64,000 nucleotides of DNA from Shewanella seohaensis. Its GTDB lineage: Bacteria; Pseudomonadota; Gammaproteobacteria; Enterobacterales; Shewanellaceae. The stretch covers positions 1,612,001 to 1,676,000 of the forward strand of contig NZ_CP104900.1 of assembly GCF_025449215.1 (NCBI RefSeq), given 5' to 3'. A program made the position numbers and the translations under genes. How positions within the stretch are numbered: position 1 is the first letter of the stretch; every line of letters starts with the position of its first letter. This document shows, piece by piece, positions 51,120 through 61,189 of this stretch. A model generated the notes under the pieces. That model was not told the origin of the DNA and did no database searches. It was given only the letters and a program-made list of their open reading frames with translations.

Positions 51120-51610
51120 TAGGCTTCCCTCGGATCGGGATTGTCCAGCACTGCGCGGGTTTGTTCTTCTCTAAAGGCTTCTAAACGTGCGGCAAGTTCA
51201 GCATCGTTATTCGCAAGAATTTGGCAGGCGAGTAGTCCGGCGTTAAAGGCTCCAGCGGTTCCGATGGCCAGTGTGCCAACGGCAATGCCTTTTGGCATCT
51301 GTACGATAGACAGTAAGCTATCCATGCCCGACAGCGCTTTGCTTTGTACTGGTACACCTAATACGGGTAAGCGAGTTTTTGAGGCAATCATACCGGGTAA
51401 GTGAGCAGCACCGCCCGCACCACCGATAATAATTTTAAAACCACGGTCAGCGGCACCGGCTGCAAACTCCATCAGTTTATCTGGCGTTCTATGGGCAGAT
51501 ACGACTTCAACATGGTAAGGCACTTGCAGTTTATCCATGATCTCAGCGGCGGCTTCCATTGTGGGCCAATCACTCTTAGAACCCATAACAACAGCAACAA
51601 GGGCTTGCAT
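51119..51610 (-). CDS. purE: N5-carboxyaminoimidazole ribonucleotide mutase PurE
   Basis: A 163-residue mutase that converts N5-CAIR to CAIR. The active-site region [20 protein letters not shown] and the motif [13 protein letters not shown] are intact, followed by [19 protein letters not shown]. It is the first gene of the leftward purEK operon, with a GGAG-type ribosome-binding site upstream. Confidence 0.96.
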   Translation of the reverse strand: MQALVAVVMGSKSDWPTMEAAAEIMDKLQVPYHVEVVSAHRTPDKLMEFAAGAADRGFKIIIGGAGGAAHLPGMIASKTRLPVLGVPVQSKALSGMDSLLSIVQMPKGIAVGTLAIGTAGAFNAGLLACQILANNDAELAARLEAFREEQTRAVLDNPDPREA

Positions 51611-51869
51611 GATAACTCCTTAACTCACTAATTTTAATTATATTTCGACCTTGTATCAGGTCTGGGTACAGTCGATGTCCGCAACCCCTGTCAGAGCCGG
51701 GAGCATCATGGCGCAGAATAATAGCATGTAAAGCCTGATTTCTGACGTTTTTTGCGCGTAAAAATAGCGCTTTTAGCGTGGATAAAGTGTTCGCTGAATG
51801 GGCTTAACGTCGCGGTCATCCACAAAGACCGATAAGGGGCTTTGGGGATGAGGTACAAAATCGTTAATC

Positions 51870-53648
51870 CTAAATGTTAGTTGTCTCTGCCGCGCTTGAT
51901 TCGCAGGTCTGTTCTGGCAGCGGTGCCTCCGCCAACGCTTCGCGCAGAGTGGGATAAAACTTCAATACCCCTTCAATCGGCTGCACTTTAGCTCTCGCAA
52001 GGGTACGAATGGGCTGGAACTGCAAATCCGCCACAATCAATTTAGTGTGGTTAAGTTTACACTTATCGATGAGTTTATTGAGCGCCGACAAACCGCCCGC
52101 ATCGAGAATGGACACCCCATCTAAGTAAAGCACTATCACTTGTTTGTCTTGGGTGAGGCTCGCTATCTCGGCAAAAATCCGATCCGCCGCGGCAAAGAAT
52201 AATGGTCCGTTAATCTTTATCACCGCCCAGTCAGCGGGAAGTGGTTGATCAACATAGCGTTTATTGGTGCTGATATCATAGAGCTTGGTCATCTCGGCTA
52301 TTTCTTTCATAAACAGCAGAGCGGCTAAGATAATGCCCACGCTGATGGCGATCACCATATCGAAGATCACCGTTAAGGAGAAACAGCTTAAAAACACTAA
52401 GATATCGCTGGTGGGCGCCGTTTTAAGTAAATGCACCGCTTTGGGGGCTTCACTCATATTCCAAGCCACTACCAGTAATAATGCGGCCATGGCCGACATG
52501 GGTAAATAGGCGAGTACTCCTGCGAGCGCGACTAACCCTATTAACACCACAAGAGCGTGGAGCATCGATGCTATCGGGCTCTGGGCGCCTGCCTTAACGT
52601 TTGCCGCGCTGCGCGCAATGGCGGCTGTTGCCGGGATACCGCCAAAGAAGGGGGTAATAATATTACCTATGCCTTGGCCGAGAAGTTCGCTGTTTGCGCT
52701 GTGGCGTTTGCCTGTCATGCCATCAAGCACTACTGCACACAGTAGCGATTCAATCGCGCCTAGCATGGCAATCGCAAAGGCGGCGGGAAGTAATGCTTGA
52801 AAGGTCGCCAGATTAAATTCAAAGGCTTGACCGTTGGCGCCAGTTTGTAACCAAGGCCATTCAAAGTGGGGGAGAACCGCGGGGATCCCTGTGCCGACAC
52901 TGCCGTCGCTTAATTGATAATGAAAGCGTGTCCCTATGGTTTCAATCTCTGCGCCCATGGCATTTAGCACTAGAGCGAGAATACTGCCTAGGGCGATTGC
53001 GGGCAGATGAGCTGGTACTGGGATCTTCAATTTAGGCCAAAGTAGCATAGTGGCTAAGGTGGCACTGGCGACGAATAAGCTTGGCAAGTGAAGGCTGGGT
53101 AATGCCTGACCTAAGGCCATGAGTTTGGCAAAATACTGCTCTGGCATGTGTTCTATATGCAGGCCAAAGAAGTCTTTTAGCTGCAAGGTTGCAATCACCA
53201 CCCCGATCCCCGCGGTAAAGCCTAAGGTGACGGATTCTGGAATGTAGAGGATCAATCTGCCGAGCCTTAACATCGCCATGGCAACTAACATCATGCCTGA
53301 CATCACTGTGGCAATGAGCAGCCCCGCCAAACCAAATTGCTGGGCGATGGGATAGAGTAATACCACGAAGGCGGCCGTTGGCCCTGACACGCTATAACGG
53401 GAGCCGCCCGTCATCGCAATGATAAAACCACCGACAATGGCGGTGTATAGGCCATATTGTGGTGCGACGCCGCTGGCAATCGCTAGTGCCATTGCGAGCG
53501 GAATGGCAATAATCCCGACGGTGAGTCCCGCCAGCAGATCTTGTCCAAAACGCTTAACCGAATACTTATCTTTTACGCACGCCTCGCTAAGGGCGTGGGC
53601 AATTCTTAATGAAAATAAATGAGCAGAGTGTGACACGTGTGGGTCCAT
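51870..53648 (-). CDS. SulP family anion transporter with STAS domain
   Basis: A 592-residue transporter. The N-terminal part has ten or more hydrophobic helices, with the SulP signature region AIPLAMALAIASGVAPQYGL and SGPTAAFVVLLYPIAQQFG. The C-terminal part is a STAS domain (VIKINGPLFFAAADRIFAEI, VLYLDGVSILDAGGLSALNK). Members carry sulfate, bicarbonate or dicarboxylates; the substrate cannot be set by eye. It is transcribed alone and independently of the cys importer. Confidence 0.93.
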   Translation of the reverse strand: MDPHVSHSAHLFSLRIAHALSEACVKDKYSVKRFGQDLLAGLTVGIIAIPLAMALAIASGVAPQYGLYTAIVGGFIIAMTGGSRYSVSGPTAAFVVLLYPIAQQFGLAGLLIATVMSGMMLVAMAMLRLGRLILYIPESVTLGFTAGIGVVIATLQLKDFFGLHIEHMPEQYFAKLMALGQALPSLHLPSLFVASATLATMLLWPKLKIPVPAHLPAIALGSILALVLNAMGAEIETIGTRFHYQLSDGSVGTGIPAVLPHFEWPWLQTGANGQAFEFNLATFQALLPAAFAIAMLGAIESLLCAVVLDGMTGKRHSANSELLGQGIGNIITPFFGGIPATAAIARSAANVKAGAQSPIASMLHALVVLIGLVALAGVLAYLPMSAMAALLLVVAWNMSEAPKAVHLLKTAPTSDILVFLSCFSLTVIFDMVIAISVGIILAALLFMKEIAEMTKLYDISTNKRYVDQPLPADWAVIKINGPLFFAAADRIFAEIASLTQDKQVIVLYLDGVSILDAGGLSALNKLIDKCKLNHTKLIVADLQFQPIRTLARAKVQPIEGVLKFYPTLREALAEAPLPEQTCESSAAETTNI

Positions 53649-53861
53649 AAACGCGGCTTGTTACAAGGCTCTATTTTAGAGTCCAGAAAAATGTCCTTGT
53701 GTGATCATAGTTGCAAAAGGCGGTTAAATGTCTTTGTTTTTAATAAATACTGTGCTTGGTAAAGTGAATGTGACAATTTCTCTCTCCAAATAACCCTTTT
53801 GTGCCGGGTCTGCGTTTATAGAGATATCAACCATTGAGAACACTTTGATTAGGCCACTATC

Positions 53862-55737
53862 ATGAGATATCCATCTTCAGTCTTTCACCACAGAACGCAT
53901 TTAAGCTTTGTTGTTTCGGGATTAACACTCGCCGTATTACTTGGTTTGAGTGGTTGCAGTGATAAAACCCCGGAGCAGCAAAAGCGTGCTGAATTAGCCG
54001 CTCAAGCAAAACTCGCCGCAGAGCAACAGGCAGAGCTTGATGAAAAAGCTGAGCTTAATGAAAGGACCGAGCGTCAGGCCAATATGCAGCGGGATGCCGC
54101 TATCGCCATGCATGAGCAAGTCTCGTCAGCAAAACTGCGGACAATGAGTGCTGAGAGTCGAGCCTATATCGCTCAACCTGCGGCCAGTATCAGTGCGGCG
54201 CCCGCGTTCAACGGCGATTGGCCAGGGCTGTGCCACCGGAGCGCAATCGATTTGAGAAACAAGTGCAAAACGGCATCATGGTTGCGGGGAGATCCCGGTT
54301 TCCACCTTTGCTATCGATGTTGATACCGGTAGTTACACGACCTTAAGACGAATGTTGAAGGAAGGTCGATTACCACAGAAGGATACGCTGCGGGTTGAGG
54401 AAATGCTGAATTATTTTTCCTATGACTATCCACTGCCGGGGAAAAATGAGGCGCCATTTAGTGTTACCACTGAGCTTGCACCATCGCCCTATAACGATGA
54501 CATGATGTTACTTCGCATCGGTTTGAAAGGCTATGAGCAGAGTAAAGCCGAACTCGGCGCCAGTAACTTAGTGTTTCTGCTGGATGTGTCAGGGTCAATG
54601 GCATCGCCAGATAAGTTACCTCTATTGCAAACTGCCTGGAAAATGCTGACTCAGCAACTTGATGCTCAGGATAAGGTATCGATTGTCGTCTATGCTGGCG
54701 CCGCTGGAGTCGTGTTAGATGGCGCGGCAGGTAACGACAGCCAAACCCTTAACTATGCGTTAGAGCAGCTCAGTGCGGGTGGTTCTACCAATGGGGCGCA
54801 GGGGATTCAGCTTGCCTATCAGCTTGCGAAAAAGCACTTTGTTGAAGGCGGCATTAATCGAGCCATTCTCGCGACAGACGGTGACTTTAATGTCGGCACG
54901 ACCAACCTCGATGAATTAATCGATTTGGTTAGCGAGCAGAAACAACAGGGCATTGGGCTAACGACGCTCGGCTTTGGTATGGGCGATTACAATGACCATC
55001 TGATGGAGCAATTGGCCGATAAGGGCAACGGACAATACGCCTACATTGATTCTATCAATGAGGCGAGAAAAGTGCTGGTGGAACAGTTAAGTGCAACTTT
55101 ACTCACCATAGCAAAAGAGGTGAAAGTGCAGGTCGAGTTTAATCCTGCTCTTGTGGCCGAATACCGTCTTATCGGTTATGAGAACCGCGCCTTAGCGCGT
55201 GAAGATTTTAATAACGACAAGGTGGATGCGGGCGAAATAGGCGCTGGGCATACGGTCACGGCACTTTACGAGCTGCGTTATGTTGATGCGGGTAATTTGG
55301 CTAATGATCAACTTCGCTATGGCTATAATCCCAAGACTGGCAATGAAAAATATAGCCGCGATGAAATCGCCTATCTTAAATTACGTTATCAGCTACCGGA
55401 TGCGACTCAAAGCCAGTTACTGAGTTATCCAATCCGTGCCGACCAAAGGGTAAACTCATTAGCACTGGCGAGTGATGATTTTCGTTTTGCCGCTGCAGTG
55501 GCAGGATTAGGACAGTTGCTGAATCAAAGCCACTATTTGCATCAATTTGATTATAATAAGCTTAGTGCGCTCACACGTTCTGCGCTGGGGGACGATACCA
55601 GTGGCTACCGACATGAATTTATGCAACTTGTCGATACCGCTGCAATGCTTGCACAAACACAGCGAGTGCCAATCAAAAAATCCTTTGATGCCGGAGATAA
55701 ACCTTTCCCGCCCGAGGATAAACCGCATCAACAATGA
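53862..55737 (+). pseudogene. VWA-domain lipoprotein, two frameshifts
   Basis: The gene starts at ATG 53862 with lipoprotein signal VLLGLSGCSDK and a Gln/Glu/Lys-rich helix. The correct frame is lost between 54215 and 54232 and continues in a second frame as PPERNRFEKQVQNGIMVAG. It is lost again at the four-G run 54286-54289 and resumes in the third frame as IPVSTFAIDVDTGSYTTLRR up to the end. Two added bases give a protein of about 625 residues. The VWA domain has a full metal site (FLLDVSGSMASP, TNGAQGI, ILATDGDFNVG). The layout is that of YfbK-type lipoproteins. The next gene is an ECF sigma factor. Confidence 0.82.
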
Positions 55738-55781
55738 GCCAAATTATTATGTTTCAGTTAGTTAACCATTAGGGAGCTGCT

Positions 55782-56384
55782 ATGGCCTTGGCGATATCGC
55801 AAATGCATGCCCATGAGCATACCGATGAACAGTTAATGCAACGCTATGCCAAGGGCGATGGCAAAGCTTTTGAGCAGCTTTATCTTAAACACAAAGGCGC
55901 CTTGTACCGTTACTTTGTGCGTCAACTCGGAGACAAACAGTTAGCCGAAGATTTATATCAGGAAACCTGGGGGCGGGTGATCCGTGCCGCCACCAATTAT
56001 GAGCCGAGCGCCAAATTTAATACTTGGCTCTATCGGATTGCCCATAATCTGTTGATTGACCATGTTAGGGCGGTTAAGCCAGTTGATCTAGTCAGTCACG
56101 ATAACGAGGAAGGGCTAGATACTTTTGTGGGAGCAGAGCAGGAACAACCCGATGTGCATTGGCAGGAAACGCAAAAAAGCTTGTTGCTGAAAACCTGTAT
56201 TGCCCTGTTACCCCAAGTGCAAAAAGAGGCCTTTATTCTCAATATCGAAATGGGTTTTACCGCTGCAGTGATAAGCGATATCGCAGGGGTAACACTCGAA
56301 GCGACCAAGAGCCGAATTCGCTACGCGTATCAAAGCTTAAAAGATTGTGTCAATGCTAAATGGCAGGAGGTGGGTCATGAGTAA
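55782..56384 (+). CDS. ECF-type RNA polymerase sigma factor
   Basis: A 200-residue sigma-70 family protein. Region 2 is clear (YAKGDGKAFEQLYLKHKGAL, then GDKQLAEDLYQETWGRVIRA and FNTWLYRIAHNLLIDHVRA). Region 4 follows (ALLPQVQKEAFILNIEMGFT, ISDIAGVTLEATKSRIRYAY). ATG 55782 has AGGGAG upstream. It lies between the VWA lipoprotein and a membrane protein whose start overlaps its stop, so the three are probably one operon and one signalling unit. Confidence 0.93.
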   Translation: MALAISQMHAHEHTDEQLMQRYAKGDGKAFEQLYLKHKGALYRYFVRQLGDKQLAEDLYQETWGRVIRAATNYEPSAKFNTWLYRIAHNLLIDHVRAVKPVDLVSHDNEEGLDTFVGAEQEQPDVHWQETQKSLLLKTCIALLPQVQKEAFILNIEMGFTAAVISDIAGVTLEATKSRIRYAYQSLKDCVNAKWQEVGHE

Positions 56385-57099
56385 TTTGACTCTGTCATCG
56401 GAAGAAGAGGCGCTACGTCAGGAAGTTTCGGCTTGGTATCACAAGCAAGCACTGGAAATGCCACCTGAGCGACTTGACCAAGATATATTGCGCCTGTCAC
56501 AGGCTCATTTGGCTGACATCAACGTTAACCAGCTCAAGCCTTCTGTCACGCCTGTGTGGCGCCGTTTTCCATGGGCGTTATCGAGCGCAGCCTCCTTAGT
56601 GCTCGTCGTCGGTTTAGTGATCCTCAACCGAGGCCATTTTGAGGAAGAGTTAGTTGCGCCAGCCGCTCTGACTATGAGTGCGCCTATGCCCGCTCAGGCT
56701 GAGTTAGATAATGCTGCACAACAAGCAGATATGGCGCATCAAGCTAGAGAAGAAGCTGCCACACAAAATAGGCAAAGGGAAGCAATGAGGGCACAGGCTA
56801 AGATGTCTGCGCAGGAAAATCAGCAACTAGAGTCTCGAGCAGCAACACAAATGGCACGGGCACTACCGCAGCAAGATACACCTGTAATGGCTCGGGAAGA
56901 AGCTATGATGGAGTCTTTAACTCACTTACAAGCCTTGATTGAAGCCAAACAAACACAGGAGGCATCTGCCTTAGTGCAGACGCTACAGAAGCAATACCCA
57001 GAGTTGGCAAAAGCCGAGGGAGAAGCAACCGCAGATGATACGCAAGCGATAGCGAAGTTTAAGGCATTGCAACGCCAGTTGAATCAACTTACAAAATAA
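56377..57099 (+). CDS. membrane protein with anti-sigma layout
   Basis: A 240-residue protein. ATG 56377 is preceded by AGGAGG and overlaps the sigma factor stop (ATGA). The amino part (about 70 residues, EEEALRQEVSAWYHKQALEM) is cytosolic. One membrane helix follows (FPWALSSAASLVLVVGLVIL), then a long Gln/Ala-rich helical periplasmic part with a coiled-coil pattern. Gene position and topology fit an anti-sigma factor, but no zinc anti-sigma Cys/His motif is present, so the assignment is inferred from context. Confidence 0.7.
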   Translation: MSNLTLSSEEEALRQEVSAWYHKQALEMPPERLDQDILRLSQAHLADINVNQLKPSVTPVWRRFPWALSSAASLVLVVGLVILNRGHFEEELVAPAALTMSAPMPAQAELDNAAQQADMAHQAREEAATQNRQREAMRAQAKMSAQENQQLESRAATQMARALPQQDTPVMAREEAMMESLTHLQALIEAKQTQEASALVQTLQKQYPELAKAEGEATADDTQAIAKFKALQRQLNQLTK

Positions 57100-57108
57100 C
57101 ATAAATAA

Positions 57109-57148
57109 ACAGTGAGTTAGCTTTGCTTTAGTTAACTCACTGTCCATT
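57109..57148 (+). terminator. terminator-like hairpin after the sigma operon
   Basis: An eleven-base-pair stem ACAGTGAGTTA/TAACTCACTGT with a thirteen-base loop, followed by a moderately T-rich stretch (CCATTCTTTATT). Confidence 0.65.
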
Positions 57149-57320
57149 CTTTATTAGGCATTTAGGGTTAATCAGCCTATCAATTCACGTATTTTTACAG
57201 ACTCTCATGTTAATTACTTGATCGTGGTCATAAAGTGAACACGAATTCGCCTGTTATATTGGAGATCGATAAACGACTTGACTAGTATCAATAGTCAGAG
57301 TCCCAGTTTCAGGAGGCGAT

Positions 57321-57857
57321 ATGCTTAAAAGACTCATGCATGATCATAAACATATAGCAGTGTTGTTGAATGTCTTGAAAAACAAGCAGATGAAATTAGC
57401 TGAAGGTGAAGCCATCAATTTTATCGTGGTTCGGGACATAGTTGAGTATATGCAAGGATATGCTGAGCGCAGTCATCATCCTGTGGAAGACATTATCTAT
57501 GCTTACTATTTGGCGCATAAGGCGAACGATGAAATTGATAAGCTGAGTGACGAGCACCAAGTGGTGACGGCGGCATCCTCGGCGTTAATGAATACCTTAA
57601 ATCTCATTTTGAGTGATATTGTGGTCGCGAGGGATAAGTTAGTCGCTGATTTTGCAGAATATGTGGAGCTGCAAGAAAAGCATATGCAAATGGAGGAGCG
57701 GGAAATCTTCCCGTTACTGGCTAAAACCTTAACCGATAAGGATTGGCAGGTAATTGAGCAACAGTGCCAAGCGTCTTTAATCGATGATCCGTTATTCCTC
57801 GACCGCGAGCAACAGGCCTTTGATGAACTGCGCTCTTACCTCAGGACAGCCGAATAG
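57321..57857 (+). CDS. hemerythrin-domain protein
   Basis: A 178-residue all-helical protein. The diiron-type ligands appear as MHDHKHIA at the amino end, SHHPVEDIIY in the second helix and EKHMQMEEREIFP in the fourth helix, the HHE pattern. It may bind oxygen, or act in NO or iron stress. The start is ATG 57321 with AGGAGG five bases upstream. It is transcribed alone. Confidence 0.9.
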   Translation: MLKRLMHDHKHIAVLLNVLKNKQMKLAEGEAINFIVVRDIVEYMQGYAERSHHPVEDIIYAYYLAHKANDEIDKLSDEHQVVTAASSALMNTLNLILSDIVVARDKLVADFAEYVELQEKHMQMEEREIFPLLAKTLTDKDWQVIEQQCQASLIDDPLFLDREQQAFDELRSYLRTAE

Positions 57858-57872
57858 CGGAATGTAAAAACA

Positions 57873-57897
57873 GAAAAAGCGCCATTGGCGCTTTTTC
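57873..57897. terminator. bidirectional rho-independent terminator
   Basis: A stem GAAAAAGCGCC/GGCGCTTTTTC with a three-base loop between the convergent hemerythrin and DUF3545 genes. Confidence 0.9.
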
Positions 57898-57924
57898 TTT
57901 ATATGCTGTTTATCAAACAATGGG

Positions 57925-58110
57925 TTACAACTGGATAGCGTCTATATCGTAATCAAAGTTGTTATCAATCTCTTGAAGTTCCTTGAGTAAACGATGTTTG
58001 TCCTTTAACGCTTCAATTTCTCGCCACTTACGCTTTTTATTGGAGCCTCGCGAGCGATCGGGTCTTTCTACGACTTCATCTAGCGCACAACCATAATCTA
58101 AACGATCCAT
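57925..58110 (-). CDS. DUF3545 family small protein
   Basis: A 61-residue basic/acidic protein with a central motif SNKKRKWREIEALKDKHRLL and an acidic tail (EIDNNFDYDIDAI), characteristic of the DUF3545 family found in Shewanella and related marine gammaproteobacteria. AGGAGG lies upstream of ATG 58110. The function is unknown. It is a single-gene unit. Confidence 0.85.
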   Translation of the reverse strand: MDRLDYGCALDEVVERPDRSRGSNKKRKWREIEALKDKHRLLKELQEIDNNFDYDIDAIQL

Positions 58111-58290
58111 GGTAACCTCCTGTTGTTGTATGTTTTGTCAGCGATTAAATAACATATTTTCAAAACAGGGTGCAAGAATTATGTTTCATTTGTGTTAACT
58201 TGAAATGAAGTTTGAATGATATGTCATTGATCTTCGCGGGAGTGGTAGAGGAAGTTGTGAGGGAATATCTTAAGTTTATTAATGAGATAA

Positions 58291-58320
58291 AATAAAAAAG
58301 CCAGCGGTTGCTGGCTTTTT
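58291..58320 (-). terminator. rho-independent terminator after pgi
   Basis: A stem AAAAAGCCAGC/GCTGGCTTTTT with a four-base loop, just after the pgi stop on the minus strand; T-rich on that strand. Confidence 0.9.
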
Positions 58321-58326
58321 GCTCGA

Positions 58327-59964
58327 TCAGATTTTACCGTGTCGATATAGGTTAATTAACCCATTGCTCGAGGCATCTAAGGCGGTGGCATCTTGCTCTG
58401 CGCCGATACGGGCGAGGACGTCATTACCTAAGCTTTTACCGAGTTCAACACCCCATTGGTCGAAGGAGTTGATGTCCCAAATAGCGCCTTGGACAAAGGT
58501 TCTGTGCTCATAGAGCGCAATCAGTGCACCTAAGGTTTCAGGAGTCAGCTTATCCATTAACAGAGTATTGCTTGGCTTATTGCCAGGCATGACTTTATGT
58601 TTGGCGATAAGTAACTTCTCTTCATCACTTAAGTTGCTCTTGCTCAATTCGGCCAGCGCTTCATCTAAGGTGCGGCCTTGCATGAGCGCCTGAGTCTGTC
58701 CGAAGCAGTTAGAAGCTAACTGATCATGGTGTTCACCAATAGGATTATGGCTTTGCAGCGGCATAATGAAATCGGCCGGAATTAATGCAGTACCTTGATG
58801 TAGCAGCTGGTGGTAAGCGTGCTGACCATTTGTACCTTCGCCGCCCCAAATCACAGGACCCGTGCTGTAATCCACATGGGTACCATTAAGGGTGACTGAC
58901 TTACCGTTACTTTCCATATCCAGTTGTTGGAAGTAAGCGGGAAGTCCGCGTAGGTAATGATCGTAGGTCAATACCACATGACTTTGAGCATTAAAGAAAT
59001 TGCCATACCACAGAGACAGTAATCCCATGATCACTGGCATGTTTTCCGCTAGAGGCGCATTGGCAAAATGGGTATCCATTTGGTGCGCGCCCTTTAATAG
59101 GGAGCGGAAGTTATCCATGCCGATGAGTAAAGCGATGGGTAAACCAATGGCTGACCAAAGTGAATAACGACCACCAACCCAGTCCCACATTGGGAAAATA
59201 TTGTCAGCATCGATACCAAAATCGGTCGCTTTTGCCACGTTAGAGGTCACGGCAACAAAGTGTTTCGCCACATCTGACTGTGAACCACCTTTGGCTAAGA
59301 ACCACGCCTTCGCCGTTAGGGTATTGGTCAGCGTCTCTTGTGTACCAAAAGACTTAGACGACATGATAAACAGAGTGGTTTCTGGATCGAGCAGCTTGAG
59401 TTTTTCACTGATCGAGGTGCCATCGACGTTGGCAACGAAATGGCAGTTGAGACCCGTAATCCAGTAAGGGCGTAATGCTTGGGAAACAATTTTAGGGCCA
59501 AGGAACGAACCACCGATTCCGATACTGACGATATCGGTAATGGCTTTGCCAGTGAAACCTTTCCATTGTCCTGAGGTGACTGAAGTAACAAACTGCAGCA
59601 TTTTGTGCAGCGTTTGCTGTACTTCTGGAACGATATCTTGACCTTCGGCAACAATGGATTGCTCGGCGGTGCTGCGCAGTGCGGTATGTAATACGGGACG
59701 TTTTTCGGTGGTGTTAATAATATCACCGGCAAACATCGCCTTGATTTTAGCGTCAAGCTTTGCCTCTTGCGCCAGTGTCAACAGCAAGTTGAGTGTCTCA
59801 GGTGTCGCTCTATTTTTTGAATAATCTAAAAATAAGCCACAGGTAGAAAGCGACATGTTGCTAAAGCGTGCAGGATCGCCTGCAAAGAGTTCCCGCATAT
59901 GCGGGAGCTGATGGCTATGCGCTGCTAACGCTTGCCAAGTTGTGCTTTGGGTCAAGATAGTCAT
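58327..59964 (-). CDS. pgi: glucose-6-phosphate isomerase
   Basis: A 545-residue enzyme that interconverts glucose-6-phosphate and fructose-6-phosphate. Family motifs: [53 protein letters not shown], and the catalytic glutamate region NGKSVTL. The C-terminal segment [17 protein letters not shown] is intact. It follows tal by 20 bases on the same strand, so tal-pgi is an operon. Confidence 0.97.
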   Translation of the reverse strand: MTILTQSTTWQALAAHSHQLPHMRELFAGDPARFSNMSLSTCGLFLDYSKNRATPETLNLLLTLAQEAKLDAKIKAMFAGDIINTTEKRPVLHTALRSTAEQSIVAEGQDIVPEVQQTLHKMLQFVTSVTSGQWKGFTGKAITDIVSIGIGGSFLGPKIVSQALRPYWITGLNCHFVANVDGTSISEKLKLLDPETTLFIMSSKSFGTQETLTNTLTAKAWFLAKGGSQSDVAKHFVAVTSNVAKATDFGIDADNIFPMWDWVGGRYSLWSAIGLPIALLIGMDNFRSLLKGAHQMDTHFANAPLAENMPVIMGLLSLWYGNFFNAQSHVVLTYDHYLRGLPAYFQQLDMESNGKSVTLNGTHVDYSTGPVIWGGEGTNGQHAYHQLLHQGTALIPADFIMPLQSHNPIGEHHDQLASNCFGQTQALMQGRTLDEALAELSKSNLSDEEKLLIAKHKVMPGNKPSNTLLMDKLTPETLGALIALYEHRTFVQGAIWDINSFDQWGVELGKSLGNDVLARIGAEQDATALDASSNGLINLYRHGKI

Positions 59965-59984
59965 CGAATCGTCTCCGAAGATAC

Positions 59985-60941
59985 TTAGTTTGCCAGTTTT
60001 GCCTTGAGCATGACTTCGAGTTTGCCTTGGTCGATGGCGAAGTTACGGATACCTTCTGCTAACTTGTCGACAGCCATAGGATCTTGGTTGAAGTCCCAAC
60101 GGAATTGCGCTTCGGTTAACAGCTCACCGGCAGCAACTGTGGTGCTGGCAGGAATGAGTTTAGGTTGAATAGCGACTTGAGAGTTTGCCAGCTCTTCGAG
60201 TAATGAAGGGCCAATAGTCAGGCGGTCACAACCCGCTAATTCGATGATTTCACCGATATTACGGAAACTTGCACCCATGACTACCGTGTTATAGCCATGC
60301 TGTTTGTAGTAGTTGTAAATTTCAGTCACAGAAACAACACCTGGGTCATTTACTGCGTCATAGTCTTTACCTGTGTCTTTTTTGTACCAGTCGAGGATGC
60401 GGCCAACGAATGGAGAAATTAAGTACACGCCCGCTTCTGCACAGGCACGTGCTTGAGCAAAGCTAAATAGTAGGGTTAAGTTACAGTTGATGCCTTCTTG
60501 CTCTAACTCTTTGGCGGCACAAATGCCTTCCCACGTTGAGGCTAATTTGATCAGAATGCGAGATTTATCCACACCCGCTTCTTGGTACAGACGTACTAGC
60601 TTATGCGCTTTGGCAATGGATTTTTCTTTATCGAAGGATAAGCGGGCATCCACTTCGGTCGAAATACGGCCTGGGACCAGTTTTAGGATCTCGACACCAA
60701 TGTTCACTGCAAGTTTATCGCTGGCATCATCAATCTGTTGCTCAATATCAGCACTTTGTAATTTAGCCCACGCGATAGCATTGTCGATTAGAGCGCTATA
60801 CTCGGGAATTTGAGCCGCTTTTAAAATGAGTGATGGGTTGGTCGTTGCGTCTTCTGGCTGATAGCGTTTGATCGCTTCAATATCGCCAGTATCGGCCACA
60901 ATCGTAGTGTATGACTTGAGTTGCTCTAATGTATTTGCCAT
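59985..60941 (-). CDS. tal: transaldolase
   Basis: A 318-residue class I aldolase of the non-oxidative pentose phosphate pathway. The Schiff-base lysine is in [12 protein letters not shown]. It starts [20 protein letters not shown] at ATG 60941, preceded by AAGGATG; the in-frame extension to 61022 is not supported. Motifs [31 protein letters not shown] and [12 protein letters not shown] are typical. It is the first gene of tal-pgi. Confidence 0.96.
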   Translation of the reverse strand: MANTLEQLKSYTTIVADTGDIEAIKRYQPEDATTNPSLILKAAQIPEYSALIDNAIAWAKLQSADIEQQIDDASDKLAVNIGVEILKLVPGRISTEVDARLSFDKEKSIAKAHKLVRLYQEAGVDKSRILIKLASTWEGICAAKELEQEGINCNLTLLFSFAQARACAEAGVYLISPFVGRILDWYKKDTGKDYDAVNDPGVVSVTEIYNYYKQHGYNTVVMGASFRNIGEIIELAGCDRLTIGPSLLEELANSQVAIQPKLIPASTTVAAGELLTEAQFRWDFNQDPMAVDKLAEGIRNFAIDQGKLEVMLKAKLAN

Positions 60942-61143
60942 GAAAAACATCCTTCTCAGATAGCGGTCTAAACTCAGAAATGAACTGATGACTATTAGAA
61001 GCGATTTTGCCAACTTTTCCAACCATCAATGTAAAAAAATTACAAAAATGGTAAAACTATATCGAATTTAGGCGAAAAGCTGTGATTGCATTACAACAGT
61101 GAGCTAAGCGTCATCAGATTGCATAGTGTAGATGTTACAAAAA

Positions 61144-61173
61144 CAAAAAGTCGCTGCAAGCAGCGACTTTTTT
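61144..61173 (-). terminator. rho-independent terminator after the OmpA-type gene
   Basis: A stem AAAAGTCGCTGC/GCAGCGACTTTT with a two-base loop, on the minus strand followed by T. Confidence 0.9.
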
Positions 61174-61189
61174 ATTCTTAAGAGTGCAA

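Noticed and set aside
51735..51765. PurR operator before purE
   Set aside because: A CGTTTTTTGCG stretch is present but only half of the ACGCAAACGTTTGCGT palindrome is matched.
54352..55737. A separate VWA gene starting at ATG 54352
   Set aside because: The conserved segment IPVSTFAIDVDTGSYTTLRR directly precedes this ATG in the same frame, so it is an internal methionine.
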